Assembly (NCBI GenBank): GCA_905221605.1
Contig: CAJNDS010002654.1
Span: forward strand, 150,001-187,500
Direction of reading: 5' to 3'
DNA: 37,500 nt
Source of the DNA: Symbiodinium natans
Lineage: Eukaryota > Sar > Dinophyceae > Suessiales > Symbiodiniaceae
Below are positions 28,389 to 36,399 of the stretch, in pieces. A program made the position numbers and the translations under genes. Numbering within the stretch: the stretch's first letter is position 1; every line of letters starts with the position of its first letter. The notes beneath the pieces are model-generated. The model ran no database searches and had not been told where the DNA came from. It saw only the letters and a program-made list of their open reading frames with translations.

Positions 28389-28537
28389 CCTAAACCCTAA
28401 ACCCTAAACCCTAAACCCTAAACCCTAAACCCCAAACCCTAAACCCCAAACCCCAAACCCCAAACCCTAAACCCTAAACCCTAAACCCTAAACCCTAAAC
28501 CCTAAACCCTAAACCTAAACCCTAAACCCCAAACCCT
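28389..28537 (-). repeat. Telomere-type repeat, CCCTAAA sense
   Basis: About 21 units with a run of CCCCAAA in the middle. Confidence 0.98.
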
Positions 28538-28644
28538 TCTTTCAAGCGGTGTTGGGCTTCCTGGGCATCAGCGCACCGCCCTAGGCCCGCCACGTTCGCA
28601 GAGTTGCCGGAGTCCCGGCCTTCCGAACACAGTAGGAAGGAACA

Positions 28645-28787
28645 GGTTTGGGGTTTGGGGTTTGGGGTTTAGGGTTTAGGGTTTGGGGTTTAGGGTTTAG
28701 GGTTTAGGGTTTAGGGTTCAGGGTTTAGGGTTTAGGGTTTAGGGTTTAGGGTTTAGGGTTTAGGGTTTAGGGTTTAGGGTTTAGGGC
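28645..28787 (+). repeat. Telomere-type repeat, TTTAGGG sense
   Basis: About 20 units; TTTGGGG variants cluster at the left edge. Confidence 0.98.
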
Positions 28788-29276
28788 TGACGAAGATGGA
28801 GGTTCGTAAGCGCAGACTTGCATGGCGCGAACCTGCAAGGTGCAGGGCTCTTGGGACTGAGCCTCCAAGATCCGGCCCTGACCCAGATGGCGCCCCTAAC
28901 AACCCCTCACCCCTCAACCCTCAACCCTCAACCCCTCTAAACCTGAGGCCAGAAAAGCCCGAAAAAAACCCTTAGCAAAAGCCTCATGAAGAACCCTCCA
29001 CCCTAACACCCTCCTCAACACCCTCATCTGAAGTGCTAAACTCGACACCCTAACTTACTTTAAGGGCGACCGGGGCTGGCGCTATGATGCTGTCTTCCTA
29101 TTATTCTATGTACATCGTTCAAAGACTGTTGTTCTTATGGTGAGAGTATTATTTTTGCAATGATGAATGTTATTCTTCTTGCTTTGATTGGCACTCTGAT
29201 TCTTACTGCTGCCATTAATCCCCTGCTCTTCTTCTAACTCTGAATCATAGTCGCGTTGCTCGTATCCTTCATAGGC
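28788..29276. other. Unique segment with AT-rich triplet-like part
   Basis: CCCTCAA words at 28899-28935 and ACCCTCC/ACACCCTC words to 29015 look like a decayed array. At 29060-29270 the DNA is T-rich with triplet texture; a 25-codon hydrophobic frame (29160-29237) is probably chance. Confidence 0.5.
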
Positions 29277-29277
29277 T

Positions 29278-29420
29278 TTGGGTTTAGGGTTTAGGGTTTA
29301 GGGTTTAGGGTTTAGGGTTTAGGGTTTAGGGTTTAGGGTTTAGGGTTTAGGGTTTAGGGTTTAGGGTTTAGGGTTTAGGGTTTAGGGTTTGGGGTTTCGG
29401 GACTTCTGGGGTTTAGGGTG
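29278..29420 (+). repeat. Telomere-type repeat, TTTAGGG sense
   Basis: About 17 mostly perfect units to 29398 and one more unit near 29410. Confidence 0.98.
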
Positions 29421-29501
29421 TGCCGGCTCTCGGGTTGACAAGGTTTGGAATTCGGAGGGCTTTCTGTGGCTAAAACAGGGGGTTAGGATGCACAGCGAGG
29501 A

Positions 29502-29538
29502 GCCCTAAACCCTAAACCCTAAACCCTAAACCCTAAAT
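29502..29538 (-). repeat. Short telomere-type repeat, CCCTAAA sense
   Basis: Five perfect units. Confidence 0.97.
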
Positions 29539-29595
29539 TCGCCAGTGGGCGTAGTGGGCTGGCGAAGCTGGTCGTGGCGGTGGTGCCTCGAAAAT

Positions 29596-29688
29596 TTAGG
29601 GGTTAGGGATTAGGGTTTAGGGTTTAGGGTTCAGGGTTCAGGGTTCAGGGTTTAGGGTTTAGGGTTTAGGGTTTCGGGTTTGGGGTTT
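29596..29688 (+). repeat. Telomere-type repeat, TTTAGGG sense
   Basis: About 13 units with a run of TTCAGGG and TTTCGGG variants, leading into a C-rich tract. Confidence 0.96.
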
Positions 29689-29690
29689 CG

Positions 29691-29765
29691 CCTCCCCCCC
29701 ATCCCCCCCTCCCCCCCCCCCCCCCCCCCCCCCCCGCTCCCCCCCTCCCCCCTCCCTCCCGCCTT
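29691..29765. repeat. C-rich tract with 25-base C run
   Basis: C runs broken by single T, A or G; C is uninterrupted at 29711-29735. Confidence 0.95.
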
Positions 29766-29783
29766 CCCTCAAATCCAAACCTG

Positions 29784-30005
29784 CACCCTAAACCCTAAAC
29801 CCTAAGCCCTCCCACCCTTAACCCTAAGCCTGTGGTCGTTGGGCTGTCCTCGGTTTAGGCTTTCGGGGTTTAGGGTTCCGGTTTCGGTTTAGGCTTTACT
29901 TTGGGGTTTAGGGTTCGGCTTTAGGGCTGAGGCTTTAGGGTTTAGGCTGTAGGGTTTAGGGTTTCGGCTGTAGGGTTTAGGGTCGGGTTTGGGTTTAGGG
30001 TTTGG
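29784..30005. repeat. Degenerate telomere-type repeats, opposed
   Basis: CCCTAAA-sense units at 29784-29830, then TTTAGGG-sense units at 29850-30005 alternating with TTTAGGCTTT, TTTCGGCTGTAGGG and similar words. The two parts point outward from each other, with about 20 bp between. Confidence 0.85.
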
Positions 30006-30407
30006 CGCCGGGGCACGCTGCGCCGCTTGAGCCCTGAACAATGCTCCGGCGGGGTCGGCGGCTTGAGCCGGAGGCTCTTAAATCCGGCCCCTGCGCCGCC
30101 CGTGGTCCAGGGCGGAGCCCGCGTCGCACTAAAGCGCTAGCTTTAAGGGGCGAGCGCCCGAGCCGCCGACCCCGCCCAAAATTGCTTCAAATTCGCGCGG
30201 GGCCCTTCGGGAGGCCTCCGAAACGGCATCCAAGGGGACGCAACACGCGGTGGTGCGAAAAGCACGAAAACCTCGTAAAAAACCATGGGTTTTTACGAAA
30301 AAACGAGGCCACAAAACACCCGCAGCACCCCATTAAACCCTCACGGGCGCGCATCATCGACTCTAGCTTTTCACATGGGGCGCGCGCCAGGCCGAAACCA
30401 TGTTTTT

Positions 30408-30537
30408 CAAGGTTTGGGGGGGGTACCGGAAGCCCAAAACCAGGCGAGCATCATGAGCATCAGCAGCCCTGGCCCGCGGACCCAAGGCAAGAAAAAACGC
30501 TGAAAAACGCTGAAATCACCGTAAATACCGTGTTTTT
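30408..30537 (-). mobile_element. Candidate small insertion A in the composite repeat
   Basis: About 130 bp absent from copy 1. It is bounded by CCATGTTTTT (30398-30407) and CCGTGTTTTT (30528-30537), where copy 1 has one CCACGTTTTT. It carries the box CTGATGCTCATGATGCTC on the minus strand (30446-30463), and shares GGTTTGGGGGGG and CGTAAATACCG with insertion B. Loss from copy 1 by recombination between the short repeats is the alternative. Confidence 0.5.
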
Positions 30538-30716
30538 ATGAGGGTTTTCACGCGTGCCTCCGACCCCCACCCTTGTTGCCCTTGACCCGCCCCCAAAGTG
30601 CGCATCATCGAAACCCACGTCGGGGGGGGGTCTGCTGATGCTGCTGATGCGCGGGGTCCGGGTGCATCATCGAGCCATCGTTTCTCATGTGGGCTTCGTG
30701 GGCCTCCGGGCCCACG

Positions 30717-30811
30717 GCCCAGAGACCCAGCTGATGCTCATGATGCTCGGTTTGGGGGGGTGTTCCAACAGCAGAAAACCTCGTAAATACCGAGTGTTTT
30801 GTGGGTCCACG
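30717..30811 (+). mobile_element. Candidate small insertion B in the composite repeat
   Basis: About 95 bp absent from copy 1, bounded by GGGCCCACG (30708-30716) and GGGTCCACG (30803-30811), where copy 1 has a single GGGTCCACG. It carries the same 18-bp box on the + strand (30731-30748) and ends with CGTAAATACCGAGTGTTTT. Confidence 0.5.
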
Positions 30812-30988
30812 TAAAAACGCCCCTAAAATCGCTCATTTTACGCGCTCGAACGGCTTCGTGCCTACAAAACACCCGAACAGCAGGACCCCGAATGCGCTTA
30901 AGGGCATTCGGGGTCTTGCTTTTGGGGGTTTGGTGGGCACGCAAGCGTTCAAGCACATACAATCGGCGTGTTTAAGGGGGTTTGGATG
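30808..30988. repeat. Large imperfect palindrome in composite repeat copy 2
   Basis: Counterpart of 18375-18556, centred at 30899/30900. One base of the central 32 bp differs from a perfect palindrome (GAATGCGCTT on the left arm). Confidence 0.92.
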
Positions 30989-31161
30989 GCCTGGGGGAGG
31001 CCGCTGATGCTCATGATGCTCTCTCTTCCTCGGTTCCAAAAGGCTTCCCAAGCTCAAAAACACGTGTTTACAGCGTTTTCTGAAGGTTTTTCGAAGGCAA
31101 AACGCATGCTTAGAATGTCTTTTGGGCTCCCAAACCAACCCCAATGATGCTCCTGATGCGG

Positions 31162-31188
31162 GTGCGCGCGCGCGCGCGCGGCGGCGGG

Positions 31189-31229
<41 letters not shown>
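31162..31229. repeat. (CG)n followed by 40-base G run
   Basis: Alternating GC then GGCGGCGGGC, then G from 31190 to 31229 without a break. Confidence 0.96.
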
Positions 31230-31230
31230 C

Positions 31231-31926
31231 GAAGGCAGGAGAAAGAGAGACAGAGAGAAGGAGACGAAGAATGAAAGAGAAAAAGAGACAAAGGTGAACG
31301 AAGAAGAGAAAGGTGAACGAACAAGAGAAAGTGAGAAGATAGAGAGGGAGAGAGATTCAAAAAAAAAACAAAGAAGAGAGAGAGCGAGAGAGAGAGAGAG
31401 AGACAGACAGAGGAAGACTAACAGCAACAGAAAGAAAAGAAAAAAGAGAGAGGTGAAGGAGAAACAAAGAGAGGAAAAGAAACAGAGAAAGACCAACAGC
31501 AAGAGAAAGAGAAAGAGAAAGAGAAAGAGAAAGAGAGAGAGAGACAGACAAAGAGAAGTAGAAGGAAAAAGATATTGAAGAGACAGAGAATAAAGAGAAA
31601 GAGAAACAAAAAAGATAAAGAGAAAGAGAAAATGAAAACAAGGAAGCAGAGGAGAATAAAGATAACGAGAGACAAAAAGATAAAGAGAAAGAGGAAATAA
31701 AAACAAGGAAGCGCAGGGAAGTAAGAGGAGAAAGATAAAGACAGAGAAAAAGAAAAACAGGCAAGTAGAGAGAGGAAGAAACAAAGACAGCAAAAAAACA
31801 CGTGAGAGAGCGAGAGAGAGAGAGAGAGGAGAGCGAAAAAGAAAAAGGACAAAGAAAAATGGAAAGAGAGCGAGAGGAGAGAGACAAAGACAAAGGACAA
31901 AGAAAACGGAAAGAGAAGACAGTGCC
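31231..31926 (+). repeat. Expanded purine (GA-rich) minisatellite
   Basis: Nearly all A and G on the + strand for about 700 bp. Longer internal duplications exist: GATAAAGAGAAAGAG starts at about 31614 and again at about 31679, each followed by AAAACAAGGAAGC. Both edges match copy 1, so the expansion is internal. Arginine/glutamate or serine/leucine frames here are composition artefacts. Confidence 0.95.
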
Positions 31927-31984
31927 AAGGTTCAAGGTTTCGTGCTTTGGGGGGCGGGGGCCGGCCCGTGCCGCTAGGCCTGAA

Positions 31985-32024
31985 ATTTAGGGTTTAGGGT
32001 TTAGGGTTTAGGGGTTTAGGGTTC
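31985..32024 (+). repeat. Short telomere-type repeat, TTTAGGG sense
   Basis: Five units continuous with the end of composite repeat copy 2. Confidence 0.95.
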
Positions 32025-32055
32025 ATGAGATAGTTAGGGCTGCGGATGCAATTCT

Positions 32056-32219
32056 CATGGGTTCCCCGTTCCCCTACTACCCCTCTCTATTCTACCCCGA
32101 TAGGTTCCCCCCTTAAATAGCCTTAATTAGGCTTAATTATCCCTAAAATCGCCTTAATTATGGGGGGAACCTAGGCCGGGGGGGGGGTACTGTCGAGGGG
32201 GGTAGTAGGGGAACCCATG
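32056..32219. repeat. Foldback element with about 60-bp arms
   Basis: Arms 32056-32116 and 32157-32219 both begin CATGGGTTCCCC, contain CCCCTACTACCCC, and end TAGGTTCCCCCC before an AT-rich centre with three CCTTAATTA-like words. The 164-bp size, inverted ends and lack of a frame fit a MITE-like element. TAGTAGGG in the arm recalls the 24595 element. Confidence 0.87.
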
Positions 32220-32360
32220 AAAATCTGAGCAGCTAGAGGCAGCATCGGAAGCTTTTGGGGTTCAGAGCTTCGACTCATCGCAGGTATCCCTCGATACTGT
32301 CACGCAGCCCCATTGCAGTGTACTAGGTACAAAGAAACCCTAATGAAGCCCTAAGGAACA

Positions 32361-32445
32361 TAAACCCTAAACCCCTAAACCCGCAATCCTAAATCCTGAG
32401 GCCTCATCCTAGTCGTACACATACCTAAACCCTAAACCTTAAAAC
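32361..32445 (-). repeat. Degenerate telomere-type repeat, CCCTAAA sense
   Basis: Scattered CCCTAAA and CCTAAAT words with unique bases between. Confidence 0.65.
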
Positions 32446-32530
32446 TACAGGGGGGCGGCTTGGGTCTACAAGGATCTCGCGTCAAGGCGCCAAGCTAGTC
32501 AGACTCTCCTTGGAACTTGGGCTGTCGAGC

Positions 32531-32625
32531 TTTGGGTTTTAGGGTTTCAAGGTCTTTTTCGGCTTTAGGGTCTAGGGTTTAGGGTTTAGGGTTTAGGGCT
32601 TAGGTGAGGGTTAGGGTTTAGGGGC
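32531..32625 (+). repeat. Degenerate telomere-type repeat, TTTAGGG sense
   Basis: Three perfect units near 32575-32595 inside variant words. Confidence 0.8.
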
Positions 32626-32807
32626 GTATATTAAGACAAGACTCGAAAGCTGCCAAAGGTGCTTGTAGCCGAACCTTTGATGCGGAGGTTGATCTGAAGT
32701 GAGTTCCGCTTGGGGGGACTTCTCTTTCTGAAACGGGGCGCGGTGAGACATGCCCTAACCCTGAACCCGAAACCCATGTTACCCTAAACCCTCAACCCTA
32801 AATGTGA

Positions 32808-32989
32808 AGCACTGGTTGGTGAAACAACAGTCGTCCTGATATGTACATGGTGCGAAGTGTCTAGCCTTTCCACAAGATCGAACCGCTGATGGCAAAGTGC
32901 CACGATTTCCATAAGGACCGAACCGTTGACGCAAGGCTCGATGATCATGCTGCAGTGCGCTGAAGGAAAAGGTGCGAGCGGAAAGCCGG
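32808..32989 (+). repeat. Flanking direct repeat, left copy
   Basis: Matches 34116-34300. Shared words in order are TTGGTGAAACA, ATATGTA, GATCGAACCGCTGATGGCA, GATTTCCATAAGGACCGAAC, CGTTGACGCAA, CTCGATGATCATG and GAGCGGAAA. Within each copy CGAACCGCTGATGG and CGAACCGTTGACG look like an internal duplication. A decayed CCCTAAA block (32754-32803) lies just upstream. Confidence 0.9.
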
Positions 32990-34033
32990 CCTTTTCCGGA
33001 GCCTGTTCTAGGCAGCCCACAGGCGGAAGACGAAGCACCGCCTGGTTTCGAGCAGAGAGTGAAAGGGCCAGACACGCCGCCGGTGCCTACTTATGGCCGT
33101 CCCACGCAGGACCTTCGTGAAGAATCTTCGGAAGTGCGGAAACAAGCAACCAGACCTCCCGCGATGCCTGGGCCACTCCACGGGAGTGGCAAGATCAGCC
33201 TTGGCGGGGATGGGAAGACCGGTGGCGAGCCCAAGGACGTCAAGCACTCAATAATCGTGGACTGGACAAGGACATACCATGTCGTGGCGAAGCTGAGAGC
33301 GAGTGCGGAGAGAGTGTCGATAAGGCCTTCAATTCCCATTGGTGTAGCCGCTTCGGCCCACCATCAAGATCGAGGACGCTGCAGCTCAGGGCCACTGGCC
33401 AGCCGGAGTCACAGAACTGCCTATACTCCCCTTAGAACCTTAATAAGAAAATAATATATGTAATATCCCCTTGGGTTTAATAAACAAAAAATAATTCCCA
33501 AGGGGATATAGCTGCAGGGTGGACGGTTTAAAGGGATACGGGGCCAGGTCTCCACCACATGAGCATCCGTGCCGAAGAGGTGGAGCTTTCGAGGGCGAGT
33601 ACAAACGAGCCTGAGTTCGAGCTATCGTAGGAAGACCGCGCCAACGGGCTTCAACGTGAAGGACCTGCTTCCTGGAAGGCCAAGAAGGCGAATATTCAGG
33701 AGTGGCTTCACAACTCGGGAGCCTGGTCACGTCTTCTTCGCTGGAGGACTGCGTGCGGGACGAGCGGGAAACGTGAGCATCGCTGATTGGAGGTCGCAAG
33801 CGGGAAAGAGTTTTTGCACCTTCGGGGAGGAGGCCCAGGCGAGTGTCGAGGGCGTCGAGAATGTGCAGTTCGTGAGGTCCTTCGTGGAGACTATGATCAA
33901 CGGGATGCTGACGGAGGTCGAGGACTGCGCCAGGCAGTTGTGCTTGCGCGACTGCAGGGCACAAGGAGGGCACATCCAGAACACCCAGCGAACGGAGGCT
34001 GGCAATACATCTGGCAGTCCGCAGTCCGCTTAA
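32972..34033 (+). pseudogene. Decayed coding-like segment of unknown function
   Basis: Two long open stretches, 32972-33454 (about 160 codons) and 33569-34033 (about 154 codons), lie in the same frame, separated by AT-rich DNA with a hairpin. In the second half, coding texture seems to switch frames. From about 33541 to 33783 a different frame reads like protein (for example EWLHNSGAWSRLLRW near 33697-33741), with a TAG at 33628-33630 and a TGA at 33784-33786. After that the first frame continues (FCTFGEEAQASVEGVENVQF) with third positions mostly G or C. I recognise no domain. The frame switch and internal stops suggest a pseudogene or a retrocopied fragment; introns or sequence errors are alternatives. 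Confidence 0.35.
33463..33509. repeat. Perfect 13-bp hairpin in AT-rich insert
   Basis: ATATCCCCTTGGG (33463-33475) is exactly inverted at 33497-33509 around a 21-base AT-rich loop. It sits in the AT-rich gap that interrupts the coding-like segment, so it may be a small foldback insertion or part of an intron. Confidence 0.8.
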
Positions 34034-34115
34034 AGAGATGGGGCGACAAGCTGCTAGTGCCTTCCCCAGGACGCAGTAGCTAACGTAGAGGATTCAGAAG
34101 CAGAACCAGCGTGTA

Positions 34116-34300
34116 TCACTGGGCGACTTGTTGGTGAAACATCCATCGTCCGGATATGTATGTCGTGAGACATGGACGGAGTGTGATCGAACCGCTGATG
34201 GCACAAAGTGTTGCTCGATTTCCATAAGGACCGAACCGTTGACGCAAAGCTCGATGATCATGTTGCAGCGCGCTGCTGAAAAAGTCTGAGCGGAAATCCG
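34116..34300 (+). repeat. Flanking direct repeat, right copy
   Basis: Direct-orientation match to 32808-32989, starting points about 1.31 kb apart. Small indels and substitutions distinguish the copies. It is followed immediately by CCCTAAA repeats. Confidence 0.9.
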
Positions 34301-34308
34301 ATTCTGCA

Positions 34309-34336
34309 CTAAACCCTAAACCCTCCTCCTAAACCC
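34309..34336 (-). repeat. Short telomere-type repeat, CCCTAAA sense
   Basis: Two perfect units and degenerate neighbours. Confidence 0.8.
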
Positions 34337-34406
34337 AGAGCAGCCCTGACCGCAAAATCCAGCGGAACCCTGGACCTTGCCCCACCCCCCCCCTCAAAAC
34401 CCAGAG

Positions 34407-34492
34407 GTTTAGGATTTAGGGTTTAGGTTTTAGGGTTTAGAGTTTAGGGCAAAGGGTTTAGGTTTTCGGGTTTCGGGTTTTGGGTTTCGGGC
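34407..34492 (+). repeat. Degenerate telomere-type repeat, TTTAGGG sense
   Basis: TTTAGGA, TTTAGGG and TTTCGGG units with single-base indels. Confidence 0.85.
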
Positions 34493-34589
34493 CCTTGAAG
34501 TTGAAGCCCTACACTCCAAACCCCTAACCCCACATCATGAGTACACTATTTTTTGGAAACCTCTGGTGGAATAAGGGGAACCCTGAACT

Positions 34590-34712
34590 CCCTAAACCCT
34601 AAACCCTAAACCCTAAACCCTAAACCCTAAACCCTAAACCCTGAACCCTGAACCCTGAACCCTGAACCCTGAACTCCCTAAACCCTGGGGAGTTTAGGGT
34701 TCAAGGGCTAGG
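34590..34712. repeat. Telomere-type repeat with tail-to-tail turn
   Basis: About 14 CCCTAAA and CCCTGAA units (34590-34688), then + strand TTTAGGGTT (34693-34701). ACTCCCTAAACCC and GGGGAGTTTAGGGT make a small inverted pair. A C/A-rich unique stretch lies at 34493-34589. Confidence 0.93.
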
Positions 34713-34791
34713 GTGCCAATAGAACCCAAGCACATCACTTGCCAAGGTTTGGGTTTGAGGTTTGGGGCCCTCAGCCAAACCAAACGCCCTT

Positions 34792-34908
34792 GGGTTTAGA
34801 GTTTTGGGTTTAGGGTTTAGGGCTCAGGGTTTAGGGTTCCGGGTTTAGGGTTTGGGGTTCAGGGTTCAGGGTTCAGGGCTCAGGGCTCAGGGTTCAGGGT
34901 TTAGGGTA
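34792..34908 (+). repeat. Telomere-type repeat, TTTAGGG sense
   Basis: About 16 units with runs of TTCAGGG and CTCAGGG variants. Confidence 0.94.
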
Positions 34909-35042
34909 TACCCCGAAGTTACCCGAACCATCCTTGCCACGCAGCGGTGAAAGTTCTTTAAGGTGCTTGCACTTTGACTTTCGCCTTGGCTCTCCACGCA
35001 GAGATTCGAGTCGGCATGGTGGAGGGTGGAGGGTTTTGCGGT

Positions 35043-35106
35043 TTGGGGTTTAGGGTTTAGGGTGTTTAGGGTTTAGGGTTTAGGGTTTAGGGTTTAGGGT
35101 TTAGGG
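35043..35106 (+). repeat. Telomere-type repeat, TTTAGGG sense
   Basis: Nine units, one with an inserted GTG. Confidence 0.97.
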
Positions 35107-35481
35107 CAGGGATTAAGAGTCGGGGTATTTCTGCCGACGACCGTGTAGGGCTCAGTATTGCCCAAGCGAAAACGCGACAACTTCAAGTGCCTCCAAAGCA
35201 GGGTCTGGGATGGGCATAGTGAGGTCTAAGGCTCTCGATTGGTCCTCGAACTTGCCTAACCCTCTCCAATCCAACACCCAAAAAGCCTCAAACTCCTCAT
35301 TTACAATCTACAAGACCTACGCTCCAGAGAGAGGCTAAGAGCCTTTTGCGGCTTCTGGTTCGCGTGAAGCTTTGCACTCCAAGCGGCTGGCTTCCAACAT
35401 GGCGCTACGAGGCCTACGAGGCAAGGGATGGAGATGCAGACTAAGTCTTACGCCTTTGCTTCGATATCTGTTAGGTTACTG
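35107..35481. other. Unique segment without a recognisable gene
   Basis: About 375 bp of balanced composition; nothing structured seen. Confidence 0.55.
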
Positions 35482-35560
35482 CCCTAAACCCTAAACCCTA
35501 AATCCTAAACCCTAAACCCTGCACCCTAAACCCTAAACCCTAAACCCTAAACCCTAAACT
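35482..35560 (-). repeat. Telomere-type repeat, CCCTAAA sense
   Basis: Eleven units, one CCTGCAC variant. Confidence 0.97.
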
Positions 35561-36015
35561 AAGCTTCCTGCTGCCTTGGAATCTTCAAGTCTGGTGCCCC
35601 AACTGCTGTCTTCTGCACAGAGCCATGAAAAATGAGACCTTCGGCGGAGAACAGAAGTCCATATAGGGTTTAGGGTTGAGGGTTTAGGGTTTAGCTTAAT
35701 CCTCTGCGTGTGATGAGACCTTGGCAAAGACCCCCAAACTTTAAACCGGAAAAGGCGATGCCAACGGACGACATGGCGAGTGCATGAAAAGTGCATCGGG
35801 AATCTTGCCCTCAGCCCCCGAAGAATGACAAGCAAACCCCTCAACCCCAATTGAATAAAGGAGCAACGCTGGACGCTTTGGCACATCTTGGGTACTGCAA
35901 GCTGATTGAGAAGCAGTCAGCGGCAACGCGCGAAAAACATGAACATACGCAGTCTATCTTGATCTTCCCGTGGACCCGAACAAGTGGTAAAATCCGCGCT
36001 CGTTGCAGACCAAGC
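35561..36015. other. Unique segment with a small telomeric remnant
   Basis: Four TTTAGGG-sense units at 35665-35694. Minus frames of 110 and 61 codons overlap + frames and have no known motif; no gene called. Confidence 0.5.
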
Positions 36016-36395
36016 ACCTGCCGACAAGCAAACCTGGAATCGTGAACACGTTGTAGCTATTCACCACTTGGGGAAGGAACACGTTGTAGTGTCCACCATT
36101 CACGCCCCGATAAGCAAAACCTGGAACCAGGAACACTTTGTAGGTATTCACCACTCGCCTCCCTATGAGCACAACTCGCAAACAGGAACACCTTGCAGGT
36201 AGTTTACACGCACCCCACGACAAGCAAAATCCCAGAATCGTGAACACGTTGTAGCTATTCACCACTCGGCATCAGGAACACTTTATAGAGCTTCGCGTTT
36301 ACCCCCAAGCAAAACCTAGAATCAGGAACATTTTGCAAGTATCTTCACACTCCCCCCGTGACAAGCCACACCCGGAATTCCAGGAACACTTTGGA
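36016..36395 (-). repeat. About 55-bp minisatellite, array 2
   Basis: About eight units of the family at 20764-21728. Both unit forms occur: ATCAGGAACACTTTGTAGGT-like, and ATCGTGAACACGTTGTAGCT (36038 and 36237) preceded by GACAAGCAAA. Confidence 0.92.
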
Positions 36396-36399
36396 GGCT

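Larger units (their letters stand above)
30052..31991 (+). repeat. Composite GC-rich dispersed repeat, copy 2
   Basis: Same order and orientation as 17876-18907, about 12.2 kb downstream. Differences from copy 1: about 33 extra bases near 30080-30112; an insert at 30408-30537; an insert at 30717-30811; a 40-base G run instead of 12; and a GA tract of about 700 bp instead of about 60. Its tail GCCTGAAATTTAG runs straight into TTTAGGG repeats. Confidence 0.93.

Noticed and set aside
29088-29237. Short frame ending in a 25-residue hydrophobic peptide
   Set aside because: Too short, inside triplet-textured T-rich DNA that gives hydrophobic residues by composition, and no similar frame elsewhere in the window.
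31110-31935. Minus-strand frames of up to 272 codons rich in S, L and F, which look like membrane proteins
   Set aside because: Composition of the GA-rich tract; three overlapping frames are open at once.
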